A stretch of 10,218 nucleotides of DNA, from NCBI GenBank assembly GCA_017998575.1, contig JAGOCV010000131.1, forward strand, positions 1 through 10,218, written 5' to 3'. The first letter of the stretch is position 1. Each line of letters opens with the position of its first letter. The notes below the pieces were generated by a model that was not told where the DNA came from, did not search any database, and worked only from the letters and a program-made list of their open reading frames with translations. Shown one piece after another: positions 1 to 6,467 of the stretch. A program made the position numbers and the translations under genes. The DNA is from Burkholderiaceae bacterium. GTDB lineage: Bacteria; Pseudomonadota; Gammaproteobacteria; Burkholderiales; Burkholderiaceae.

Positions 1-2444
1 GTGCCGTCCAGGCCCAGGGTGAGGCGCGACGTGCCAGGCTGGAATTCCAGCGGCAGCACGCCCATGCCGATGAGGTTGGTGCGGTGGATGCGGTCAAAGC
101 CTTCGGCCACCACGGTCTCGACGCCGGCCAGGCGCACGCCCTTGGCGGCCCAGTCGCGCGACGAGCCCTGGCCGTAGTCGGCGCCGGCGATGACGATGAG
201 CGGCTGCCGGCGTTCGAGGTAGGTCTCCATCGCCTCCCACATGCGCACCACACGGCCTTCGGGCTCGATGCGGGCGAGCGAGCCGGCGCGCACACTGCCA
301 TCGGCATTGCGCACCATCTCGTTCTTCAGCGTCGGGTTGGCGAAGGTGGCGCGCATGGCCGTGAGGTGGTCGCCGCGGTGGGTGGCGTAGGAGTTGAAGT
401 CTTCCTCCGGCAGGCCCATGCGGTGCAGGTACTCGCCCGCAGCACTGTCCATCAGGATGGCATTGGAGGGCGAGAGGTGATCGGTGGTGATGTTGTCGGG
501 CAGGAGCGCCAGCGGCCGCATACCGGTGAGCGTGCGCGGGTTGGCGGCCAGCGCGCCCACGCCTTCGGTGTCCCAGTAGGGCGGGCGGCGGATGTAGGTG
601 GATTGCGGCCGCCAGTCGTACTGCGGACTCACGCGCTCGCCGTCGTCCACGCGCAGCGCGAACATGGGCTCGTACACCGCGCGGTACTGGGCCGGATTCA
701 CCGCCGTGCGCACCACGGCGTCGATTTCCTCGTCAGCGGGCCAGATGTCCTTGAGGCGGATCTCGCGGCCGTCCACCACGGCCAGCACATCCTGCTCGAT
801 GTCGAAGCGCATCGTGCCTGCGATGGCATACGCCACCACCAGCGGAGGCGATGCGAGGAACGCCTGCCTGGCATACGGGTGGATGCGCCCGTCGAAGTTG
901 CGGTTGCCCGAGAGCACGGCCGTGGCGTACAGGTCGCGATCGATGATTTCCTGCTGGATCTGCGGATCGAGCGCGCCCGACATGCCGTTGCAGGTGGTGC
1001 ACGCGAACGCGACGATGCCGAAGCCGAGCTTCTCCAGGTCGGCGAGCAGGCCGGCCTCCCTGAGGTAGAGCTCGACCGCTTTGGAGCCCGGCGCCAGCGA
1101 CGACTTGACCCAGGGCTTGCGCACCAGCCCGAGCCGGTTGGCATTGCGCGCCAGCAGGCCGGCGGCGATCACGTTGCGCGGATTGCTGGTGTTGGTGCAA
1201 CTGGTGATGGCCGCGATGATCACGGCGCCATCGGGCATGAGGCCCTGCGCCTCCTGCGCGCGGGCCTGGTCCAGGCCGGTCGCGATGCCGCGCTCGGCCA
1301 GCGCCGAGGTGGGCAGACGCCGGTGCGGGTTGGACGGGCCGGCCATGTTGCGCACCACGGCGCTGAGGTCGAACGACAGCACGCGTTCGTATTCGGCACC
1401 GGCCAGCGTGTCGGCCCAGAAACCGGCGGCCTTCGCATAGGTCTCGACCAGCTTGACCTGCGCCTCGTCGCGGCCGGTCAGGCGCAGGTAGTCCAGCGTC
1501 TGCTCGTCGATGGAGAACAGCGCGGCGGTGGCGCCGTATTCGGGGCACATGTTGGAGATGGTCGCCCGGTCGCCGATCGTGAGGCTGCGCGCGCCTTCGC
1601 CGAAGAACTCCAGGTAGGCACCGACGACCTTTTCCTTGCGCAGGAATTCGGTGAGCGCCAGCACGATGTCGGTGGCAGTGATGCCTGGCTGGCGGCGGCC
1701 CGTCAGCTCCACGCCCACGATATCGGGCAGGCGCATCCACGAGGCGCGGCCGAGCATCACGTTCTCGGCTTCCAGCCCACCCACGCCGACGGCGATCACG
1801 CCCAGTGCATCGACGTGCGGCGTGTGGCTGTCGGTACCCACGCAGGTGTCGGGGAAAGCGACCTTGCCGCCCTGCCCGTCGTCCTGCACGTAGACCACCG
1901 GCGACATCTTCTCCAGATTGATCTGATGCATGATCCCGTTGCCCGCGGGGATCACGTCCACGTTGGCGAAGGCCTTCTTCGTCCACTCGATGAAGTGGAA
2001 GCGGTCTTCGTTGCGGCGGTCTTCGATGGCGCGGTTCTTGGCGAACGCATCGGGATCGAAGCCGCCGCACTCCACGGCCAGCGAATGGTCGACGATGAGC
2101 TGCACCGGCACCACCGGATTCACCTGCGCCGGATCGCCGCCTTCCGCCGCGATGGCATCGCGCAGGCCGGCCAGATCGACCAGCGCGGTCTGGCCCAGGA
2201 TGTCGTGGCAGACCACGCGCACCGGGTACCACGGAAAGTCGCGGTCGCGGCGGCGCTCGATGAGCTGGCGCAGCGAATCTTCGAGGATGGCCGGATCGCA
2301 CCGGCGCACCAGGTTCTCGGCATGCACCCGCGAGGTGTAGGGCAGGCGCGCCCAGGCGCCGGGCTGCAACGCATCGACCGCCTCGCGGGCATCGAAATGG
2401 TCCAGCGCGGTGCCGGGCAGGTTTTTTCTGTACGAGTTGTTCAT
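1..2444 (-). CDS. acnD: Fe/S-dependent 2-methylisocitrate dehydratase AcnD (3' end beyond window)
   Basis: This aconitase-superfamily enzyme of the 2-methylcitrate cycle dehydrates 2-methylcitrate in the cytosol during propionyl-CoA catabolism. In known systems AcnD makes the trans isomer of 2-methylaconitate and needs the isomerase PrpF, usually encoded just downstream. The frame is open from the ATG at 2444 to the left edge, giving 814 codons; AcnD proteins are about 860-870 residues, so roughly 50 C-terminal residues are missing. The three [4Fe-4S] ligands are visible: Cys416 in TSCTNTSNP and Cys482/Cys485 in FACTTCNGMSG, with the 66- and 3-residue spacing of aconitase A. The protein begins MNNSYRKNLPGT and also carries VDHSLAVE and GADYGQGSSRDWAAKG. 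It lies 45 bases after prpC with no clear Shine-Dalgarno sequence. AcnA is the alternative, but the prpC linkage and N-terminus favour AcnD. Confidence 0.95.
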   Translation of the reverse strand, partial: MNNSYRKNLPGTALDHFDAREAVDALQPGAWARLPYTSRVHAENLVRRCDPAILEDSLRQLIERRRDRDFPWYPVRVVCHDILGQTALVDLAGLRDAIAAEGGDPAQVNPVVPVQLIVDHSLAVECGGFDPDAFAKNRAIEDRRNEDRFHFIEWTKKAFANVDVIPAGNGIMHQINLEKMSPVVYVQDDGQGGKVAFPDTCVGTDSHTPHVDALGVIAVGVGGLEAENVMLGRASWMRLPDIVGVELTGRRQPGITATDIVLALTEFLRKEKVVGAYLEFFGEGARSLTIGDRATISNMCPEYGATAALFSIDEQTLDYLRLTGRDEAQVKLVETYAKAAGFWADTLAGAEYERVLSFDLSAVVRNMAGPSNPHRRLPTSALAERGIATGLDQARAQEAQGLMPDGAVIIAAITSCTNTSNPRNVIAAGLLARNANRLGLVRKPWVKSSLAPGSKAVELYLREAGLLADLEKLGFGIVAFACTTCNGMSGALDPQIQQEIIDRDLYATAVLSGNRNFDGRIHPYARQAFLASPPLVVAYAIAGTMRFDIEQDVLAVVDGREIRLKDIWPADEEIDAVVRTAVNPAQYRAVYEPMFALRVDDGERVSPQYDWRPQSTYIRRPPYWDTEGVGALAANPRTLTGMRPLALLPDNITTDHLSPSNAILMDSAAGEYLHRMGLPEEDFNSYATHRGDHLTAMRATFANPTLKNEMVRNADGSVRAGSLARIEPEGRVVRMWEAMETYLERRQPLIVIAGADYGQGSSRDWAAKGVRLAGVETVVAEGFDRIHRTNLIGMGVLPLEFQPGTSRLTLGLDG

Positions 2445-2489
2445 GGGGCGCGCGGCGCCCTGCGGCGCCACCGGTCATCGTTGCTTGTC
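2445..2489 (-). promoter_or_regulatory. prpC-acnD intercistronic leader with two competing GC hairpins
   Basis: This 45-base gap has no recognisable Shine-Dalgarno sequence. On the transcript a stem pairing GGCGCC (2464-2469) with GGCGCC (2454-2459) around a 4-base loop competes with a stem pairing GGGCGC with GCGCCC (2446-2460, 3-base loop), which ends one base before the acnD ATG. The two stems share bases and exclude each other. A role in setting acnD translation relative to prpC is inference only. Confidence 0.35.
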
Positions 2490-3653
2490 TTACTTGCGCT
2501 CGGCGATCGGCACGAAGGCCAGGTCTTCGGGGCCGGTGTAGTTGGCGCTGGGGCGGATGATCTTGTTGTCGATGCGCTGCTCGATGATGTGCGCCGCCCA
2601 GCCGCTGGTGCGCGCGATCACGAACAGCGGCGTGAACATGGCCGTGGGCACGCCCATCATGTGGTAGCTGACGGCGCTGAACCAGTCGAGGTTGGGGAAC
2701 ATCTTCTTGATCTCCCACATCACGCTCTCCAGCCGCTCGGCGATGTCGTACATCTTCATCGAGCCTGCCTCCTGCGACAGCGACTTCGCCACGCCCTTGA
2801 TGACCACGTTGCGCGGGTCGCTCACGGTGTAGACCGGATGGCCGAAGCCGATGACGACTTCCTTGGCCTCGACGCGACGGCGGATGTCGGCCTCGGCCTC
2901 GTCGGGCGTGTCATAGCGCTTCTGGATCTCGAACGCCACCTCGTTGGCGCCGCCGTGCTTGGGACCGCGCAGCGCACCGATGGCACCGGCCACGGCCGAG
3001 TGCATGTCGCTGCCCGTGCCGGCGATCACGCGCGAGGCAAACGTGGAGGCATTGAACTCGTGCTCGGCATACAGGTTGAGCGAGGTGTGCATGGCCCGCA
3101 CCCAGGCGGCCGAGGGCGCGCGGCCGTGCAGCAGGTGCAGGAAGTGGCCGCCGATCGAGTCGTCGTCGGTCTCCACCTCGATGCGCTGGCCGTTGTGGCT
3201 GAAGTGGTACCAGTACAGCAGCATCGAACCGAGGGAGGCCATGAGACGGTCGGCGATGTCGCGCGCGCCGGGCGTGTTGTGGTCGTCCTTCTCGGGCAGC
3301 ACGCAGCCGAGCACCGACACGCCTGTGCGCATGACGTCCATCGGATGGGCAGCGGCCGGCAGCGCCTCCAGCGCCACGCGGACGGCGGCCGGTAGGCCGC
3401 GCAGCGATCGCAGCTTGGCCTTGTAGCCGCGCAGTTCGGCCTCGGTGGGCAGCTTGCCGTGCACCAGCAGATGGGCGATTTCCTCGAACTCGCACACTTC
3501 GGCGATGTCGAGGATGTCGTAGCCGCGGTAATGCAGGTCGTTGCCGGTGCGGCCCACGGTGCACAGCGCCGTGTTGCCGGCCGTGACACCCGAGAGGGCC
3601 ACGGACTTCTTGGGCTTGAACGTCGCGGGTGTGGTTTCGGCAGCGTTGGTCAT
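2490..3653 (-). CDS. prpC: 2-methylcitrate synthase PrpC
   Basis: PrpC condenses propionyl-CoA with oxaloacetate to form 2-methylcitrate and CoA, the committed step of the 2-methylcitrate cycle, in the cytosol. The product is 387 residues, normal for PrpC and shorter than a typical hexameric GltA. The citrate-synthase catalytic triad is present: His233 in PKHGGAN, His272 in GFGHPVY and Asp323 in [17 protein letters not shown] (195-203) and the C-terminal IIEQR...RP segment are also conserved in the family. The ATG at 3653 is chosen because AGGAG lies about 7 bases upstream and the protein then begins just before the family start region; the frame is open further upstream without homology. The start overlaps the stop of the hotdog gene as ATGA, so the two are probably translationally coupled. 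The PrpC assignment rather than GltA rests on acnD next door and on the overall sequence. Confidence 0.96.
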   Translation of the reverse strand: MTNAAETTPATFKPKKSVALSGVTAGNTALCTVGRTGNDLHYRGYDILDIAEVCEFEEIAHLLVHGKLPTEAELRGYKAKLRSLRGLPAAVRVALEALPAAAHPMDVMRTGVSVLGCVLPEKDDHNTPGARDIADRLMASLGSMLLYWYHFSHNGQRIEVETDDDSIGGHFLHLLHGRAPSAAWVRAMHTSLNLYAEHEFNASTFASRVIAGTGSDMHSAVAGAIGALRGPKHGGANEVAFEIQKRYDTPDEAEADIRRRVEAKEVVIGFGHPVYTVSDPRNVVIKGVAKSLSQEAGSMKMYDIAERLESVMWEIKKMFPNLDWFSAVSYHMMGVPTAMFTPLFVIARTSGWAAHIIEQRIDNKIIRPSANYTGPEDLAFVPIAERK

Positions 3654-4048
3654 TCGGTCTCCTTGGTTTGCTGAATGGGGCGATCGACGGGTGCGGGGCG
3701 GCCGGCGGCATCCACCACCACCAGCTCGAACACACCCTCGAGAACTTGCTGGCGCGCAGCGCCGACCGCTTCGGCCCAGCCGTGGACTTGGGCGGTCATC
3801 GACGTGCGGCCCACGCGCGAGACGGCGGCGCGCAGCGTGAGCACGTGGCCGACAGGCACCGGCGTCAGGAACTTCACGCCGTTCACGCCGGCGATCACCA
3901 CGTCGCAGGCCGCGCGGCGGCGCCCCACGAGGAATGCCGCCTTGGCCATGAGCTTGAGGGCATTGCCGGCGAACAGCGTGCCGTAATGGTTGGCGTCGTC
4001 CGGAAAGATGATTTCCGTGAGTTCGATCGTGGTGGGAGGTGTCGTCAC
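3650..4048 (-). CDS. hotdog-fold acyl-CoA thioesterase-like protein, first gene of prp operon
   Basis: This 132-residue single hotdog-domain protein resembles the YciA/acyl-CoA thioesterase family. It has the [16 protein letters not shown] signature at 16-31, [10 protein letters not shown] around 58-67, and the C-terminal strand [14 protein letters not shown]. The GTG at 4048 is chosen because the only upstream ATG (4126) lies inside the putative -10 box of the operon promoter, and the residues it would add do not resemble the family. The Shine-Dalgarno match before the GTG is weak. In YciA (HI0827) the Met-Asp after the signature helix supplies catalytic Asp44; here the aligned residues are Met34-Ala35, so that aspartate is absent. 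The gene leads the operon and overlaps prpC by four bases. A role in clearing propionyl-CoA or another CoA ester of the pathway is inference; activity is uncertain. Confidence 0.85.
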   Translation of the reverse strand: MTTPPTTIELTEIIFPDDANHYGTLFAGNALKLMAKAAFLVGRRRAACDVVIAGVNGVKFLTPVPVGHVLTLRAAVSRVGRTSMTAQVHGWAEAVGAARQQVLEGVFELVVVDAAGRPAPVDRPIQQTKETE

Positions 4049-4124
4049 GCGGGCACTCGACAAGTGATGGGCAGGAAGCTGGGTCAAAAAAAGCGTGCAG
4101 CCGCAAAGTTGCGCGTCGCCCGCC

Positions 4125-4153
4125 ATTCTAGTTATTCATAATTATGAATGCAA
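4125..4153 (-). promoter_or_regulatory. putative sigma70 promoter of the thioesterase-prpC-acnD operon
   Basis: Reading the minus strand, TAGAAT (4130-4125, 5 of 6 matches to TATAAT) is preceded at exactly 17 bases by TTGCAT (4153-4148, only the TTG matches). The spacer is almost filled by the 16-bp palindrome at 4134-4149. Transcription would start near 4118, leaving a leader of about 70 bases before the GTG at 4048. The weak -35 is compatible with repressor or activator control at the palindrome. Confidence 0.6.
4134..4149. promoter_or_regulatory. perfect palindromic operator, probable GntR/FCD regulator site
   Basis: ATTCATAATTATGAAT is a perfect 16-bp palindrome in the 133-base divergent gap between the GntR regulator and the prp-type operon. 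Its AT-richness stands out in a GC-rich window. It sits between the putative -35 and -10 of the minus-strand operon and about 32 bases before the gntR ATG. GntR/FCD dimers typically bind such short palindromes. Control of both the operon and its own gene by the adjacent regulator is inferred from position. Confidence 0.75.
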
Positions 4154-4168
4154 AGCTTTCGGCGCGAT

Positions 4169-4174
4169 TACACT
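4169..4174 (+). promoter_or_regulatory. putative -10 element for a leaderless gntR transcript
   Basis: TACACT (4 of 6 matches to TATAAT) ends 7 bases before the gntR ATG at 4182, placing the expected +1 at or next to the start codon. No Shine-Dalgarno sequence precedes the ATG. No convincing -35 hexamer is present at the right spacing; the palindrome occupies that region. Confidence 0.45.
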
Positions 4175-4181
4175 CGTCGCC

Positions 4182-4817
4182 ATGTCCGCCGTCTCCCTGA
4201 CTCCCCGTCCGCTCTATGAAGAAGTGGCCGAACTGCTGCGCCAGCGCATCTTCCGGCGCGACCTCGAGCCCGGCAGCTGGATTGACGAGCTCAAGCTGGC
4301 GCAGGAATACGGCATCAGCCGCACGCCGCTGCGCGAAGCCATCAAGGTGCTGGCCGCCGAAGGCCTGGTGACGATGAAGGTGCGGCGCGGCGCCTATGTG
4401 ACCGAAGTGTCCCAGCGCGACCTGGCCGAGGTCTATCACCTGCTCTCGCTGCTCGAATCCGATGCAGCCCGCGTGGCCGCCACGCGCGCCACGCCGGCCC
4501 AACTGGCGGAACTTGCCAGCCTGCACGCCGAACTCGAAACCGCCACCGGCGACCGCGAACGCTTTTTCGAGGTCAACGAACGCTTCCATATGAAGCTGCT
4601 GGAGGTAGCCGACAACCGCTGGCGCAACCAGATGGTGGCCGACCTGCGCAAAGTCATGAAGCTCAACCGGCACAACTCGCTGCTGAAGTCGGGCCGCGTG
4701 GCCGAGTCGCTGGCCGAGCATCGCGCCATCATGCAGGCGCTGACCGCACGTGACGCCGAGGGCGCCGCCACGCGCATGCAGGAACATTTCGACAACGGGC
4801 TCGAAGCGGCGGGCTGA
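4182..4817 (+). CDS. GntR-family (FCD subfamily) transcriptional regulator of the 2-methylcitrate operon
   Basis: This is a 211-residue regulator with an N-terminal winged helix-turn-helix (about 8-76) and a C-terminal all-helical FCD ligand domain (about 80-207). The GntR signature is clear in LYEEVAELLRQRIF and in ISRTPLREAIKVLAAEGLV (45-63). The FCD domain has the usual metal-site histidines: His136 in NERFHMKLL, His180 in EHRAIMQAL and His202 in EHFDNG. The position often held by Asp before FH is Asn132. The ATG at 4182 begins the conserved region; an upstream in-frame ATG at 4095 would read through the operator. It is divergent from the prp operon with the palindrome between them. GntR-type regulators of prp operons are known in pseudomonads (PmiR) and betaproteobacteria, with 2-methylisocitrate or 2-methylcitrate as ligand; the ligand here is inferred. 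Confidence 0.93.
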   Translation: MSAVSLTPRPLYEEVAELLRQRIFRRDLEPGSWIDELKLAQEYGISRTPLREAIKVLAAEGLVTMKVRRGAYVTEVSQRDLAEVYHLLSLLESDAARVAATRATPAQLAELASLHAELETATGDRERFFEVNERFHMKLLEVADNRWRNQMVADLRKVMKLNRHNSLLKSGRVAESLAEHRAIMQALTARDAEGAATRMQEHFDNGLEAAG

Positions 4818-4854
4818 AGCGCGGCGCCCTGCGCTGCTGCGCTGATCGCGGTGC

Positions 4855-5871
4855 TCAGGCCGCAGCCATCGCCGGCCGCTCGTGCGCCAGAGCCATCACC
4901 TCGCGCGCCGGGCGCGTTTTCAGGCGGTGGTCGCTCCACACCTGGCGCCAGCGGCGCGCGCCGGGCAGGCCGTTGTACAGGCCCAGCATGTGGCGCGCGA
5001 TCGATTGCCATGCCGTGCCATGGGCGGCGGCCTCGCGCTCCATGTAGGCCACCATGCGCGCTTCGATCTCTTCACGCGTGAGCGCGAGAGGCGCCCCTAC
5101 CGCATCGAAGGCGCCATCCCACTGCGCGAGCGACCATGGATCGTGATAGGCCTCGCGACCGATCATCACGCCGTCCAGCCCGGCATCGATCTGCGCACGC
5201 ATCTGCGCCACGCCCTTGATGCCGCCGTTGACGTGGATGGACAGATGCGGGAAGTCACGCTTGAGCTGGTGCACGAGCTCGTAGCGCAGCGGCGGCACCT
5301 CACGGTTTTCCTTCGGCGACAGGCCCTGCAACCAGGCATTGCGCGCATGGACGATGAAGGTGCCGCAGCCGGCCTCGCTCACGATGCCGACGAAATCGCG
5401 CACGAAGTCATAGCTCTCGGTGCGGTCGATGCCGATGCGGTGCTTCACCGTCACGGGGATGTCCACCGCATCCACCATCGCCCGAACGCCCTGCGCCACC
5501 AGGCGCGGCTCGGCCATCAGGCAGGCGCCGAACGCGCCGCGCTGCACGCGCTCGCTCGGGCAGCCGCAGTTGAGGTTGATCTCGTCATAGCCCCACTGCG
5601 CGCCCAGCCGCGCCGCGTGCGCCAGGTCGGCCGGCTCGCTGCCGCCCAGCTGCAGCACCACCGGATGCTCCTCCTCGTTGAACCGCAGATGCCGCGCCAC
5701 GTCGCCATGGATCAGCGCGCCCGTGGTCACCATCTCGGTGTAGAGCACGGCGGTGCGGGACAGCAGGCGATGGAAGTAGCGGCAGTGGCGGTCCGTCCAG
5801 TCGAGCATGGGCGCGACGGAGAGAGCGGGCGGCGCGGACGGCCGGGCGACGGCGGTGGGATCCGGGATCAT
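4855..5871 (-). CDS. dusA: tRNA-dihydrouridine(20/20a) synthase DusA
   Basis: DusA is an FMN-dependent enzyme that reduces uridines 20/20a in the tRNA D-loop using NADPH. The 338-residue product has the DusA hallmark VAPMLDWTDRHCRYF at 19-33, the active-site cysteine Cys104 in NLNCGCPSERVQ, Lys143 in VKHRIGIDRTESY, His175 and Arg177 in FIVHARNAW, and the FMN-phosphate loop segments NGGI (215-218) and GRE (238-240). The C-terminal region (about 255-338) is the helical tRNA-binding domain. The ATG at 5871 is chosen over an in-frame TTG at 5898, which lies inside a perfect inverted repeat and adds unconserved residues. The gene converges on gntR with a 37-base gap that has no obvious U-tract terminator. 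It lies 90 bases downstream of the DoxX gene and may be cotranscribed with it. Confidence 0.96.
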   Translation of the reverse strand: MIPDPTAVARPSAPPALSVAPMLDWTDRHCRYFHRLLSRTAVLYTEMVTTGALIHGDVARHLRFNEEEHPVVLQLGGSEPADLAHAARLGAQWGYDEINLNCGCPSERVQRGAFGACLMAEPRLVAQGVRAMVDAVDIPVTVKHRIGIDRTESYDFVRDFVGIVSEAGCGTFIVHARNAWLQGLSPKENREVPPLRYELVHQLKRDFPHLSIHVNGGIKGVAQMRAQIDAGLDGVMIGREAYHDPWSLAQWDGAFDAVGAPLALTREEIEARMVAYMEREAAAHGTAWQSIARHMLGLYNGLPGARRWRQVWSDHRLKTRPAREVMALAHERPAMAAA

Positions 5872-5873
5872 GG

Positions 5874-5899
5874 GTTGGCGGGGGTTCGACCCCGCCAAC
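5874..5899. repeat. perfect 10-bp-stem inverted repeat just before dusA start
   Basis: GTTGGCGGGG (5874-5883), loop GTTCGA, CCCCGCCAAC (5890-5899): a 10-bp uninterrupted stem with a 6-base loop, two bases upstream of the dusA ATG. No T-run follows on either strand, so it is not a canonical intrinsic terminator. In the dusA mRNA it would occupy the position of the Shine-Dalgarno sequence, which is otherwise absent. Confidence 0.75.
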
Positions 5900-5961
5900 G
5901 GGCGAGGCAGCCGTATTGTCCCCCGCCCGCGCTGCAGGCACGGCGCAGGGCTATTGCCTGA

Positions 5962-6372
5962 TCAGCGCGCCGGCCGGCGCACCGACGCCCAGGCCACCAC
6001 CATCAGCGCGCCGATCACGGTGATGTGTTCCATCGCCACGTAGAACTCCTTGGTGCGCAGCGGCTCTTCGGTGATGGTCCAGAAGGCGTGGGCAATCGGG
6101 ATGGTGAGCGCGGTGAAAACAGCCAGCGCACCGGCGCCCAGCCAGGTCCAGCGGTTGGCGATGATCAGCGCCGAGCCCACCAGTTGCACGGTCAGCGTCG
6201 CGGCGTTGAACGCCGCTGCCGGCTGCAGTCCGAAATGGGCCATCTCGGCCGTGCCGCCGGCGAAGTCGAACAGCTTGGCCAGACCGCTGGCCCAGAACAT
6301 GAACGTCAGCACCGTGCGTGCGAGGTAGCCGAACCAGTTGGCGGCCAGCAGGGATTCGATCATCGATGGCAT
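5962..6372 (-). CDS. DoxX family inner-membrane protein
   Basis: This is a 136-residue hydrophobic protein with four likely transmembrane helices at roughly 11-36, 57-75, 76-98 and 112-132, the usual size and topology of the DoxX family. The family signature GLAKLFDF lies near the end of helix 1 (30-37). No signal-peptide cleavage site is apparent. The ATG at 6372 is chosen because AAGGAG lies about 7 bases before it; the longer frame from 6411 has no ribosome site and adds a basic, unconserved stretch. DoxX proteins are linked to redox or membrane stress functions, but this branch has no assigned reaction. A CTTAAG-N5-CCTAAG element lies 57 bases upstream and could control it. dusA follows 90 bases downstream on the same strand. 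Confidence 0.88.
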   Translation of the reverse strand: MPSMIESLLAANWFGYLARTVLTFMFWASGLAKLFDFAGGTAEMAHFGLQPAAAFNAATLTVQLVGSALIIANRWTWLGAGALAVFTALTIPIAHAFWTITEEPLRTKEFYVAMEHITVIGALMVVAWASVRRPAR

Positions 6373-6428
6373 GGGGTTGCTCCTTCTCCGGGTGTTGTGA
6401 TGAGTTGCCATCGTAGCCCGGCGCGATG

Positions 6429-6445
6429 CTTAAGGCAGGCCTAAG
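6429..6445. promoter_or_regulatory. candidate PmrA/QseB-type response-regulator box
   Basis: CTTAAG (6429-6434), 5 bases, CCTAAG (6440-6445): two half-sites on an 11-base period, the arrangement bound by OmpR-family regulators such as PmrA/BasR and QseB (CTTAAN-N5-CTTAAN). The surrounding decamers TAAGGCAGGC (6431-6440) and TAAGGCGGGC (6442-6451) differ at one base. The element could serve the DoxX gene to the left, the candidate small RNA to the right, or both. No such regulator is encoded in the window. Confidence 0.5.
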
Positions 6446-6467
6446 GCGGGCGGCGCACACTGCTTCG

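Noticed and set aside
733..2718. A 661-codon minus-strand open frame
   Set aside because: It overlaps acnD and the end of prpC in another frame and is Arg/Pro/Gly/Ala-rich with no domain. It is a shadow of acnD.
84..3395. A 1103-codon plus-strand open frame over the prp genes
   Set aside because: It is antisense to acnD and prpC, which have clear catalytic motifs. Its translation is a low-complexity His/Ala/Gly/Arg/Val composition, typical of a frame opened by GC-rich third positions on the other strand.
4046..4126. Upstream ATG start (4126) for the hotdog gene
   Set aside because: The ATG lies within the putative -10 box next to the operator, and the 26 extra residues do not resemble the family.
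4818..4854. Bidirectional terminator between gntR and dusA
   Set aside because: Only a 5-bp stem (AGCGC/GCGCT) without T-runs can be drawn, which is too weak to call.
5874..5899. tRNA remnant, because of the GGTTCGA-like T-loop sequence
   Set aside because: A T-arm with a 5-bp stem and 7-base loop cannot be formed (only four Cs follow), and no acceptor, D-arm or anticodon arm is found around it.
4882..5961. A 359-codon plus-strand open frame over dusA
   Set aside because: It is antisense to a complete dusA with its active-site motifs; no start signal or family resemblance.
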